64,000 bases of DNA from Bacteroidota bacterium (lineage in GTDB: Bacteria; Bacteroidota; Bacteroidia; UKL13-3): positions 248,001-312,000 of the forward strand of contig CANJUD010000002.1 in NCBI GenBank assembly GCA_947477885.1. The letters run 5' to 3'. Position numbers and translations under genes: made by a program. Below, one piece after another: positions 26,587 to 36,700 of the stretch (position 1 is its first letter; each line of letters begins with the position of its first letter). The notes below the pieces were generated by a model. It did no database searches and was not told the origin of the DNA. It saw only the letters and a program-made list of their open reading frames with translations.

Positions 26587-27450
26587 TTATACAGTGTCTA
26601 CAAATGATTTTTCAGTTTTGTTAAATATAACAACTCCCAACACTAAAAATATGGCTGTTACAGTTACTGTATATAAAAAACCATGTAATGTAAATTCTCC
26701 GATACCCAAAAAAGCATATCTAAAACCTTCTATAATATTAGTCATCGGATTTAGTTCTATTATGTAACGATACTTTTCAGGAATTTTTGATAATGGATAA
26801 ATAACTGTGGTACCATACATTAATAGCTGCACGCCAAAGGTAATTAAAAATGCCAAGTCACGATATTTAGTTGTCATGGCAGTTATAATTAAACCCAATC
26901 CCAATCCGAGCAAAGCCATTAACAAAGTTAAAACAGGAAATAATAAAATAGCCCAAGTGATATGAAAATTCGATCCTTGAAAAAAATAATAGTATCCCAT
27001 CATTATCAGCATCAAACTCATTTGTACGGCAAAACGAACAAGGTTACTGGTAACAATGCTAAGTGGCATAATAAGCCTAGGGAAATATACTTTGCCAAAT
27101 ATGCTGGCATTATCCCTAAATACGCTGGATGTTTTTGTTAAGCAATCTGCAAAATAATTCCAAGCTGTAATGCCTGCGATATAAAATAATGGGGCGGGAA
27201 TATCATTAGGTGCTAACCCTGCTAGATTTCCAAATATAAAAGTAAATACGAGCGTAGTAAAAAACGGTTGGATAAAAAACCACAGAGGTCCTAAAACAGT
27301 TTGCTTATAAAAGGCTACAAAATCTCTTTTAACTAATAACAGCAGCAAGTCTCTATATCTCCAAACAGCTTTTAGATTTAAGTTAAATATTGAACTTTGT
27401 GGTTCAATAATTAAATCCCATTTTTCTTCTTGCAGTTGATGTTGATTCAC
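26587..27450 (-). CDS. wzm: Polysaccharide ABC transporter permease (Wzm-like)
   Basis: A 287-residue ABC-2 type permease with about six membrane helices. The N-terminal LLLLVKRDFVAFYKQTVLGP and LWFFIQPFFTTLVFTFIFG are typical of Wzm/TagG exporters, as is YRYIIELNPMTNIIEGFRYAF before the last helices. It pairs with the adjacent Wzt and moves the lipid-linked glycan across the inner membrane. It is the first gene of the minus-strand locus 27450-19448; a TTG-N20-TAGTTTTG promoter lies about 75 nt upstream. Confidence 0.92.
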   Translation of the reverse strand: MNQHQLQEEKWDLIIEPQSSIFNLNLKAVWRYRDLLLLLVKRDFVAFYKQTVLGPLWFFIQPFFTTLVFTFIFGNLAGLAPNDIPAPLFYIAGITAWNYFADCLTKTSSVFRDNASIFGKVYFPRLIMPLSIVTSNLVRFAVQMSLMLIMMGYYYFFQGSNFHITWAILLFPVLTLLMALLGLGLGLIITAMTTKYRDLAFLITFGVQLLMYGTTVIYPLSKIPEKYRYIIELNPMTNIIEGFRYAFLGIGEFTLHGFLYTVTVTAIFLVLGVVIFNKTEKSFVDTV

Positions 27451-27523
27451 AATTTATATTAATATTGGTTCCTAGTTGTTTAACTAAAATATGAAGTTAA
27501 AATAAGGATATTCATTTTAGCTG

Positions 27524-27554
27524 CAAAACTACTACCTATTCCTTAATGAATCAA
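27524..27554 (-). promoter_or_regulatory. Putative promoter of the polysaccharide locus
   Basis: Minus strand: TTG, 20-nt spacer, TAGTTTTG, 73 nt before the wzm ATG. The long leader leaves space for regulation. Confidence 0.55.
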
Positions 27555-27870
27555 ATCTAATTTATGCCTTTTAAAGCATATTCAGTTTCATTATAAACCG
27601 TGCATTTGACGTTAATTTGAGTAGTTTTCAACACCCCTATTCAGTAAATCTCTATTATATAAATGTGAATATTCTATTGGGATTAAACGTAAGTGACTCA
27701 ATAATGAAATCAGCTGGAAAATTTACCAACTCATTCGCGTTAGGTCACAAAAAAACAAATACGCCTTACCGAATAATTACTTATCCTATCATATTTCCCA
27801 TTAAATTTGCCTGCACATCAGTTGGACAGGATATCACCAAACGCCCTTGATGGAAACACGAAGCATTGAA

Positions 27871-27970
27871 CCCTTCGACTGCACTTCGGCTGCTTCGCCT
27901 GCCGCTCAGCACAGGTTTGCGCAGTGCAGGCTGCTCAGGGTGAAAATGCCCCTCGACTACGCTCAGGATA
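27871..27970. repeat. GC-rich CCCTTCGACTnCGCTCAGGG repeat cluster
   Basis: A CCCTTCGACT half is separated from a CTGCTCAGGG half by about 50 GC-rich bases (27871-27940), followed by a second copy CCCTCGACTACGCTCAGGAT (27950-27969). This is the same family as the copies at 10840, 29778, 42757, 44953, 47541, 61463 and 61538. Confidence 0.7.
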
Positions 27971-28010
27971 AAAATATAAATTATAATTATAAAATAAAAA
28001 ATAACACATT

Positions 28011-29777
28011 ATGAGACAGTTTTTTAAAATGCTTTTTGCCTCCATGTTTGGCTTCATCATCGGTGGCATACTATTGGTTTTTATTGTCGGTGGTATTATA
28101 ACTGCCAGCCTCAGTAGCTTGGCCGACAAAAAAGTTTCTACTATTGAAGACAAATCTATCCTGCACATTACACTAGGTTACCCCATTCCTGAACGTACTC
28201 CAAACAACCCATTCTCAAGCATTATGGGCGATGCAGATATAGTTGGTTTAAATGATATAATGGACAATCTTAAAAAAGCCCAGTCTGATCCCCATATCAA
28301 AGGTGTATTGTTAGAAATTATGGCCGTGGGCGGAGGTTGGGCCACTGCCGAAGAAATTCGCAATGCTATTATAGACTTTAAAAAGAGCGGCAAATTTGTA
28401 ATTGCCTATAGCGAAATATATACAAATGGCTCTTATTATATAGCAACAGCTGCCGATAAAATATACTTAAACCCTACCGGCGAAATGCTGTTCAATGGCA
28501 TGTTTGCACAGGTAACTTTTTTCAAAAAAGCATTAGATAAACTTGGAATAGAAATGACTGCCATCAAAGGCCCCGACAATAAATATAAAAGTGCGGTTGA
28601 ACCATTTTTATACGACCACATGAGTGCTGAAAACAAAGAGCAGGTAGAAGTATATTTGAATAGTATTAATAACCATATGCTTGAAAAAGTAGCCGAGAGT
28701 CGCAAGATGCAAATGGCCGATGTGAAAGAGATAGCCAACGAGCTTAAAATAAAATGTGCATCCGATGCCAAGAACTTAAAAATGGTGGATGACTTATGGT
28801 ATAAAGACCAACTGCTAGCCGAACTCAATAAAAGATTGGGACAGGGCGAAAAGGATAAAATCCATATGGTGGATATGGGCAAATATGCCAATGTAAATGT
28901 GCCCGGCAGTGAGCCCGATGGTGAAGGAAAAATAGCTATTATATATGCTACCGGAGAAATAAATAGTGGAGAAGGAAGTGACAATAGTATAGGCAGTGAA
29001 CGCATTAGCGAAGCCATACGCAAAGCACGTAAAGATGACAAAATAAATGCAGTGGTTCTGCGTGTAAATTCACCAGGTGGAAGTGCTTTGGCTTCGGATA
29101 TTATATGGCGTGAAGTGGAACTAACTCGCCAGAAAAAACCCGTAGTAGTGAGCATGGGCGATGTAGCCGCATCAGGTGGATATTATATAGCCGCTCCTGC
29201 AAGTTATATATTTGCTCAGCCTAATACCATAACAGGTTCTATTGGTGTATTTGGATTGATACCCAATTACCAAAAACTAATGAATGATAAATTAGGGATA
29301 ACAACAGAAGGAATTAAAACTGGAAAGCACAGTGACCTTGGCGATATGGGCCGCCCCATGACTGCCGAAGAAAAAACCATATATGAAACTTTGGTTACCA
29401 AAGTATATAATAATTTTGTGGATCGCGTAGCAACGGGCCGCAAAAAAAGCAAAGCCGAAATTGACGAAATTGCTCGCGGTCGCGTGTGGACGGGTGAAGA
29501 TGCATTGAAAAATGGATTGGTTGATAAAATAGGTGGCATTGATGACGCCATTAAAAAAGCTGCCGAACTTGCCAAAATAAAAAGCTTCCGTATTAAAGTG
29601 CTTCCACAAATGAAAAACCCTTTGGAGAAATTTTTTAAGAACGGAACCTCAGATGTTAAACAAGATTTAATTGAAAGCGAACTTGGAGAGTATGCAACTG
29701 TATACCGCACACTCAAAGCTATCAAAACATGGAAAGGTGTGCAGGCGAGGATGTTGTTTGATGTGGAGATAAGGTAG
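28011..29777 (+). CDS. sppA: Signal peptide peptidase SppA, 67K type
   Basis: A 588-residue membrane-anchored S49 serine protease that cleaves leftover signal peptides. One N-terminal helix (MLFASMFGFIIGGILLVFIVGG) anchors it. Two S49 domains follow: the first carries the catalytic Lys in DNKYKSAVEPFLYDHMS (about residue 190), and the second the catalytic Ser in MGDVAASGGYYIAAPA (about residue 390), the split arrangement of long SppA. The RVNSPGGSALASD motif is also present. It stands alone between intergenic regions, with a dispersed repeat directly after the stop. Confidence 0.95.
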   Translation: MRQFFKMLFASMFGFIIGGILLVFIVGGIITASLSSLADKKVSTIEDKSILHITLGYPIPERTPNNPFSSIMGDADIVGLNDIMDNLKKAQSDPHIKGVLLEIMAVGGGWATAEEIRNAIIDFKKSGKFVIAYSEIYTNGSYYIATAADKIYLNPTGEMLFNGMFAQVTFFKKALDKLGIEMTAIKGPDNKYKSAVEPFLYDHMSAENKEQVEVYLNSINNHMLEKVAESRKMQMADVKEIANELKIKCASDAKNLKMVDDLWYKDQLLAELNKRLGQGEKDKIHMVDMGKYANVNVPGSEPDGEGKIAIIYATGEINSGEGSDNSIGSERISEAIRKARKDDKINAVVLRVNSPGGSALASDIIWREVELTRQKKPVVVSMGDVAASGGYYIAAPASYIFAQPNTITGSIGVFGLIPNYQKLMNDKLGITTEGIKTGKHSDLGDMGRPMTAEEKTIYETLVTKVYNNFVDRVATGRKKSKAEIDEIARGRVWTGEDALKNGLVDKIGGIDDAIKKAAELAKIKSFRIKVLPQMKNPLEKFFKNGTSDVKQDLIESELGEYATVYRTLKAIKTWKGVQARMLFDVEIR

Positions 29778-29798
29778 CCCTTCGACTACGCTCAGGAT
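29778..29798 (+). repeat. Dispersed repeat copy CCCTTCGACTACGCTCAGGA
   Basis: One copy of the dispersed repeat begins at the sppA stop codon. Confidence 0.75.
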
Positions 29799-30240
29799 GA
29801 TAAAAGGATAAAGTATCAAGTACCTCGGAAGTTTTATTAAGCGGGAATACCTCCTGTAATTTTTAAGGAGCAAAAAAATATAAAAACGAATGTTTAACCT
29901 TTCTGCTTAATTACGAAATTGAGATAAAAATCTCTATTATACTTAATCATTAAGTGGCAGTATATACAAACCCTTTATAGGTAAGACTTATATATTTTAT
30001 TGATATTATAGACAATCACTTAGTTTGTAATTGTATAATAGTGGTAAATGTTTACCTCGATATTATAAACTGTAAAAGATTGGAATGGGCATTAATCAAT
30101 TATATGTTTGCTTGCCAAAGCAATGTAATATTATAAAAATATGGGTAATTAACCCCAATTATTATACCTAGGGAAATCCCTAGTATTTAAAATATATTTT
30201 TTGTTGTTGGTTTTTGTACTTTCATTTGAAGGTGATAAGA
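29799..30240. other. AT-rich intergenic region with a short inverted repeat
   Basis: No gene is seen in these 440 nt. CTAGGG-AAAT-CCCTAG at 30168-30183 is a small perfect inverted repeat, preceded by GGGTAATTAACCCC. Both lie about 60-90 nt upstream of the -33 element of the following surface gene and could be an operator. Confidence 0.4.
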
Positions 30241-30270
30241 TTGAAATAATAATGAAAACTATTATATTTG
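30241..30270 (+). promoter_or_regulatory. Putative promoter TTG-N19-TATATTTG
   Basis: A full match to the Bacteroidota consensus with the same 19-nt spacer as at rpsL and gldK. It ends 43 nt before ATG 30314 and supports that ATG as the original start of the frameshifted surface-protein gene. Confidence 0.7.
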
Positions 30271-30313
30271 CTTTATTATAATTCATCATCTAAAAAATAT
30301 TAATTATAACACA

Positions 30314-31764
30314 ATGAAAAACAACAAGTTAGCCCCCTCTCAAAATTTTTATTAAAAACCAAAACACCAACCTATCATAGGTTTGGGAGGTTATTATCTG
30401 TTACATTCTTGGTACTTTTTGCATTGATGCCTTTTAGTAAATCTAAAGCACAATGCACTGTTACTACTTTGCGTGAAACCTGTAATACATCTCTTGTGTT
30501 AACTTCTCAGAACGGTGCTCCATGGTTGTATACTTGGTACGAATGTAACTCGAGCGGTGGCAGTATGACTGTTCTAAATGGTGGCGTTCCAACAAACAGT
30601 ATAACCGTTTTTCCTAACCAGACAACAAACAACGAAACTAAATATTTTAGGGAGATTGGGCTGCTCCTAGTTGCACCTTTCACTATCTGTACTTCAGCAG
30701 TAATCACCGTGAAGTTTGATTATAGTTTGGTAATTGCAAATGTGGCCGGAGTCCTTACTGCACAAACGTATTCAGGTACAATTACATACAACAATTACCA
30801 ATGGTATAAGACTGGGAGTGGACCAATAGGTTCGGCTACGAACAGTACCTATACCCCAACTTCTTCTGGAAGCTATTATTTAATGGCAATCGCTTCATGC
30901 GGGGGTACCAGAACATCAAATAGCATAAACTTCTGTGCTTCCAATACGCAGTGCAACCCCACTGCCGTAACTTATGCCACATGTAGTACCGCCTATGCAC
31001 TAAGTTTTACACCAACCCCTTCCACAGGGTACAATGTATATTGGTACGAGTGCAATTCCAGTGGCGGCAGCGGCTCCATATTGAACAGCGGCACCCCTAC
31101 AAACAATTTGACTGTTTATCCCAATTCGTCAACTGGCAACCAGACCAATTACTACTATTATGTGTCCAGGGATAATTTCTGTACCTCTATCTGCACTTCT
31201 GCGGTTATTACTGTAAAGTGGGATTACGACCTAGAGATAGTTTCTGATTATGCATCACCTCCAACATATAGTGTGCAGCCTTACTCGGGTATAACATATT
31301 CAAGTTACCAATGGTATAAGGGAGGTAGTTCTATTTCAGGTGCAAACAGCCCTGCATATTCACCAACAACTTCTGGTTCTTACAATGTAATGGCCTCCCC
31401 GTCCTGCGGTGGTACTAGAACTTCGAATGCAATTATATATTATGCACCCAATACACAGTGCAATGCAACTCCGCAAACTTTAGCCACGTGTGCTTCTTCC
31501 TATACATTAAGTTTTACACCAGCAAGTGGGTATAGTGTTGACTGGTATTCGTGCAATTCAAGTGGGGGCAGTGGGAGTTTAATATCAAACAGCAATAGTT
31601 ATATCGTATACCCTGCCAGCACTACTGTCAATGAAACACAATATTACTATTATGTGTGCACTGATAATTATTCTAATGTGCCATGCACTTCAGCCGTGAT
31701 CACTTTAAAGTATGACTACGTTATTGGTATCTCTGGGGGGCACGGTTCCCAGCACCACTCTTAG
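30314..31764 (+). CDS. T9SS surface protein, N-terminal part (frameshifted)
   Basis: First part of a gene that continues in 31712-33739. The natural start appears to be ATG 30314 (MKNNKLAPSQNF), but that frame stops at 30353. One extra T in the T5 run at 30346-30350 would join it to the long frame (the ORF track begins at TTG 30409) and complete the signal peptide RLLSVTFLVLFALMPFSKSKAQ. The mature region holds three repeats of about 165 residues, each with WYECNSSGGS, a TVYPNSST-like strand, CTSAVITVKWDYD, YQWYK and CGGTRTSN, Ser/Thr/Tyr-rich and probably Ig-like. The frame ends at 31764 just after a G6 run. It is either a decayed gene or carries sequence errors. Confidence 0.65.
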
Positions 31765-33739
31765 TTACTCGCCATATTCCAGTTTGAATACCTATAATAA
31801 TTTTCAATGGTACAAAGATGGTGTTTCATTGGGTGCAGCAGGAAATGCAAGCACCTACAATGCAACATTGCCTGGCACCTATTATTTCACAACCACATCA
31901 AGCAACTGTGGAAACAGGACATCTCCAAGTATAGTGGTTAATTGTGGGACAAATTCCTATGCCACTAGCAATAATTTTACAGGCCTTACTAATATTACCG
32001 GTGGAACAATTATATTTGATGGTCAGATTACAATTGCTGCTGGTGCGGTGGTCAATATTAGCGGGGCAACCATTATCATGCAGCAAAACTCATCCATAAC
32101 AATACAAAAACATAGTAGTACTGGAAATGGAGGCGAACTAAACCTTACAAGCTGCAATATCAGCAGCTGTGGCGACTGGCAGGGCATTTTTGTTCGCGGA
32201 ATGTCTACAGCCAAAGATGTATCGAATGGCTTGCTTTATATGCGGAGTTCATCAATACGCGATGCGAACATAGCAATCTATGGAGACAATTGTGCACGGA
32301 TTGATGTCCAGTCTACGAACTTTGATAACAATTATTCTCATCTCCAGCTTAACCATTACAACAATGTAACGAGCGGACATGGCCCTGATATTCTCTTTAG
32401 TGGCTGCAATTTCAATGCATTGATGCCAGCTGCCCCACTCAGTGGTTTACCAGGTTTTGTTTTGGCTGTCCTTAATAGCCCTAAGAGACCCATGGCTTAT
32501 CTGTATGATGTGAAGTCCGTTTCTTTTCTTACCTGTACTTTTGGATGCACCAATTATGCCACACCCCCTGACCAGATTGGCATAGATGTTTTTGATGCCA
32601 TGGGCACATCCAGTTCGATATCAGGAGTGAATGCATGGGATTGCGATTTTACAGGCGAATTTAACACTGCCATATATATGAACAACGGCAATTGGTCTGA
32701 AATAGGCTCATCGGGTCTGCCAACTACTGTAACTGGTAGTTTTATTGATGGGGTAGCCGTATTAAATGGTAGCGAAGTGATAATACAATATACAGATATT
32801 ACCCATGCTAGCGGCACTCTTGGGCATACAGGGATAAAAATAGACCAGACTGTTAATATTAATTTGCATGACAATAAATGTAAGTATTTTACCAACGGGA
32901 TGGAATACTATTTTGACCAGTCTATATCGACCAACAACACTTATTCCGTTTTAAATGGAAACACTTTTGACTATAATACCTACGGGCTGGTTTACGCACC
33001 AGTGTGTTACCCCACAGGCAATGTTTCATGCAACAATGGCCACCGTGCCAAGCATGGAAGCAATACCAGTGCTTTTGATTTTACTTGCAATAGATTTGAG
33101 CACAACGACTGGGGTTTCGTGGGTACTGGGGATATGGATGATCAGGGCAGTTCAGGAGGGGACGATTGGGGTGGTTTTTTTGGGGACTGTACGGGCTGGG
33201 ATAATAGCACTCCTGCCATATGCACCACTTATGTCTCAACCAGTGCCAAAGCTGATATAGCGTGGTACGATGCTAATACTTTCAATGTCTATTTTTATCC
33301 TACTTTTGGCCTTTACTTCAATTCCGCTTGTTCACTTTTATTAGACAATCATTCTGTTGATTACCTAACCACTAATTGCCCTGGATCTAACTCCACATAT
33401 GAAAACTCTTGTTTTTCATCATTCAAAACAGACCCTAATGCAAGCAGTGGCACGAAATCATTTGATATAAAAAATGAACCATTACTGGACTCTATAGTTA
33501 AGATATTTCCCAACCCAAATAACGGTAGTTTCTTTATGCAAAACCATTCAAAATCTTTATATAATTATAAAGTATACAATGCCATTGGGCAGCTTGTATG
33601 CCAAGGTTATATAAATGCCGATAAAACAGAACCTATCCATATAATTACAAACCCCACAGGTTTCTACAATATTGTAGTTGAGCCTATGGGCGGGGAGGGC
33701 AAAAGACAGGTTTTTAAGATTATAAAAACAAATGACTAA
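31712..33739 (+). CDS. T9SS surface protein, C-terminal part (beta-helix plus sorting domain)
   Basis: Continuation of the preceding gene. The fourth repeat begins in the earlier frame and resumes here as SYSPYSSLNTYNNFQWYKDG, so removing one G from the G6 run at 31735-31740 would fuse the two parts into a protein of about 1,140 residues. The ATG at 31712 is therefore not a true start. After the repeat comes a right-handed beta-helix-like region (ITIAAGAVVNISGATIIMQ, CNISSCGDWQGIFVRG, SSIRDANIAIYGDN), then a T9SS type A C-terminal domain (KIFPNPNNGSFFMQN... YNAIGQLVCQG). It overlaps the next gene by 8 nt, consistent with co-translation when intact. Confidence 0.7.
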   Translation: MTTLLVSLGGTVPSTTLSYSPYSSLNTYNNFQWYKDGVSLGAAGNASTYNATLPGTYYFTTTSSNCGNRTSPSIVVNCGTNSYATSNNFTGLTNITGGTIIFDGQITIAAGAVVNISGATIIMQQNSSITIQKHSSTGNGGELNLTSCNISSCGDWQGIFVRGMSTAKDVSNGLLYMRSSSIRDANIAIYGDNCARIDVQSTNFDNNYSHLQLNHYNNVTSGHGPDILFSGCNFNALMPAAPLSGLPGFVLAVLNSPKRPMAYLYDVKSVSFLTCTFGCTNYATPPDQIGIDVFDAMGTSSSISGVNAWDCDFTGEFNTAIYMNNGNWSEIGSSGLPTTVTGSFIDGVAVLNGSEVIIQYTDITHASGTLGHTGIKIDQTVNINLHDNKCKYFTNGMEYYFDQSISTNNTYSVLNGNTFDYNTYGLVYAPVCYPTGNVSCNNGHRAKHGSNTSAFDFTCNRFEHNDWGFVGTGDMDDQGSSGGDDWGGFFGDCTGWDNSTPAICTTYVSTSAKADIAWYDANTFNVYFYPTFGLYFNSACSLLLDNHSVDYLTTNCPGSNSTYENSCFSSFKTDPNASSGTKSFDIKNEPLLDSIVKIFPNPNNGSFFMQNHSKSLYNYKVYNAIGQLVCQGYINADKTEPIHIITNPTGFYNIVVEPMGGEGKRQVFKIIKTND

Positions 33740-36700
33740 AATTCAATTACTGTATAGGTTATTGTTATGCGTATTCAGTATGGCTGTTTTTGCTAGTAGC
33801 ACTCATGCCCAAATGGGCAATAACTGGTGCTTTGGGAGAAAGGCAGGGATTACATTCAACACCTTGCCTGCTAGTACTTTTACCTCCGCCATTCATGACA
33901 GAGATAGTGACACCTCGGGTGCCCGTTTCTCCCAGTGCTATTCAAACTGTAAAGGAGAGCTGTTATTGTACACGGGTGATGGTTATCGCATTTGGAACAA
34001 GAAGCACAAACTTCTTCCCTCTTGTAGTATAGTTGCACCAACAACTTACAATTCACTGTTTTTACCAGACCCAAATGATGATTCAACCATATTTCTGTTT
34101 GTGAATGGCGTAGATACCAGTGTTAGTCACTTTGAGTATTATACCATAGACTTGAGGCTGGACAGTGGAAGAGGGGATATAAGCAGCGGACCTACACTGA
34201 TTTCAGATTCTACCTCGAATGTTATTGCTTATATCAAACATGCCAACGATACTTCTTATTGGGTATTGGTAAAAAATAATTTTTTTACTGTTAATGCTTA
34301 TCTACTATCTACCGCAGGTCTATCAAAAAAGCCTATTGTAACCAAAATGATAGGGAAAGGATGGGGAAATGCCAATAGCCCTTCTGTAAATTTCAGGGTT
34401 TCCAATACTGGCAAATATATAATAGCCCCACAGCAAAGCAGCATCGGCAAGGTTATAAATTTTATATACGATTTTGACAATGCAACGGGAAAATTTTCAA
34501 ACGCAAGAACTTTGGTAGATAACCAGAAATTTTATTTTGAAAGTAGTGTTTATGTAGCTTTTAGTTTTTCTCCCAATGATAGCATTGTATACGCTATCAC
34601 CACCAATACTGGGGCAGACAGCACCTTGGTGTACCAAATACCTACCCATGATCCCAACCCCTACCTTAAAATAAAACTGGTAAATGGTGGCATTACCAAC
34701 GATGGCAACAAAGGGCCGCAATTGGGGCCTGATAATAGGATATACCTTCTAAGGGGAAGAGATAGCACAAGATCAGGCAGGTACTTGAGCTATATTCCCT
34801 ATCCAGATGTATGGGGCAGTGGAAGCGGCCTTATTATCAATGGTATAAAGGTTGATAGTGGGACAAATTGTAAAACTGGGGATATGCCTTGTTATGCCTT
34901 CCCCGTAAAACGTATTGCTAATAAATTTGATGTAACAGGTGCCAATGGCTGTGGCTACGATAGTGTGCGTTTCACCGCAGATGCAGATAGTGCGTTTAAA
35001 AGCTACAACTGGTATTTTGGAGATGGAGATAGTGCCACAGGAAAAAGCGTGGTTCACCAATACAAAAACCCTGGTAGTTATTATGTAAAGCTAGGCTGTG
35101 AACTAGGCAACTGCGGCTATATGCAATGGGTGGGAGATAGTGTTACTATCAAGTTTAAACCCACTGTTTCTTTAAACACAAACCAAACTATCTATTGTGG
35201 TGAGCAAACGATAGATGCCCAAGTAAATTATAGATACAGCGATACGGTGCAAGTGGCATGGGGAGATGGCACAGATACATTATTGTATGTTGCAGATACA
35301 AACCTGGCAGATAGTGTGCAGTTGCAACATATATATAATAAAACGGGCAACTATGCCATAAGCTGCAAAGCATGGAACCCCAACTGTTATGATAGTGTGG
35401 CAACAGTATATAATATAATAATAGATACCCTACCTAAATCAAGTTTCGCCGCAGATTATATAACAAGCTGCGGTACCAAAAGTATTATACTAACTGATAC
35501 TTCAAAATTTGATAGTGTGGTAGTAAATAGAACATGGCATATTTATAAAGTCAATGGTTTTGATACAACTATTACAACAGGTGCGGTTAATAATTTATCT
35601 TTCTTATTTAATGATACAGGAGCATATTCTGTTAAGTTAACAGTTCAAAGCAAGCAAGGGTGTATAGATTCGTTGGAGAAAATTAATTATATACAAATCA
35701 ATCCATTTCCTGCAAGCAAAATAAGTGGCAAAACAAGTTGGTGCGGTGTAGATTCAACTACGCTCAGCGTAATGGGAGGTAATAATTACAAATGGAGTAC
35801 GGGAGATACAACAGCTTTAGTATTGTTAAAACCTCTAACATCAAACTATTATAGTGTGGTTGTCACTAATATATATAATTGTTCGGCTAAAGATTCGGTT
35901 TATATAACCGTAGGTAAAATACTAAAACCAAATTTCAAGCCGGATTATATACAAAGCTGCGGCTATAGCACTATTACCCTTGCCGATAGCAGCGGGGGCA
36001 TGGATAGTATCATACAACAACGCAAATGGATGATTGAGTTCCCCAACAATGCCATCAAACAATATGATACTGTAAGTAGTAACAAATTAAAATTGATTGT
36101 ACAAGATACCGGTTATTATAATACCAAACTTATATATGTAACCAAACAAGGCTGCACGGATTCATTAACTAAAACCAATGTATTTCGTATATTGCCGCAG
36201 CCTGTTGTGTATATAGATAGCCCAAGCCACAACCCTTTGTGTTTTGGAGATAGTTTTGTTCTCACTGCCAAACAAAAAGATATAAACTACCCACCTCTGG
36301 TAAAATACAAATGGAACGCTGGGCCAGTTAATACACCAAGTATTATAGTAGATAGCAGCAACAGTTATTATGTGAGTGCTACCAACTCTTATGGCTGTGG
36401 GTCACAGAGCAATACGGTGAAGATAAGTTTCTTGCCGCAACTATTTACCAATATTAAAACTGCGAAGGATAGTTTATATACAATATCTACGCGTCCTATT
36501 CTGTCATATACTTGGTATAAAGATACTATTTTCTATAGTAATACTTCATCGCTTTTTCATCCGCCCACGGGCAGGTATTATGTGCATGTGGTGGATGGGA
36601 ATGGGTGTGTGGCGAATAGTGGGTCGTTGTTGCATATTGGTTTAAACAATATAACTTATACAGATAATGGAATGTATATTTATCCCAACCCAGCCAATGA

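Larger units (their letters stand above)
27451..28010. other. Intergenic region between wzm and sppA
   Basis: These 560 nt between divergent genes hold the wzm promoter near 27524 and a GC-rich repeat block at 27871-27970. The 77-aa plus-strand ORF at 27617 has no recognisable features and is not called. An isolated TAAATTTG at 27802 has no -33 partner. Confidence 0.5.

Noticed and set aside
27617-27850. 77-aa plus-strand ORF between wzm and sppA
   Set aside because: No recognisable motif, no start signal, and unlike its neighbours in composition; probably chance.
28436-29155. 239-aa minus-strand ORF opposite sppA
   Set aside because: It is the mirror of a strongly conserved S49 protease gene, Ser/Leu-rich, without domain features or a promoter; the same holds for 29267-29725.
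31712-31764. Programmed ribosomal frameshift at the G6 run
   Set aside because: A +1 shift would be needed, no stimulatory structure or typical slippery codon is evident, and a second homopolymer break in the same gene favours decay or sequence error.
30430-31950. Regular repeats suggesting a CRISPR array
   Set aside because: The units are about 500 bp, coding and in frame, with protein-level motifs; no 25-40 bp repeat/spacer pattern exists anywhere in the window.
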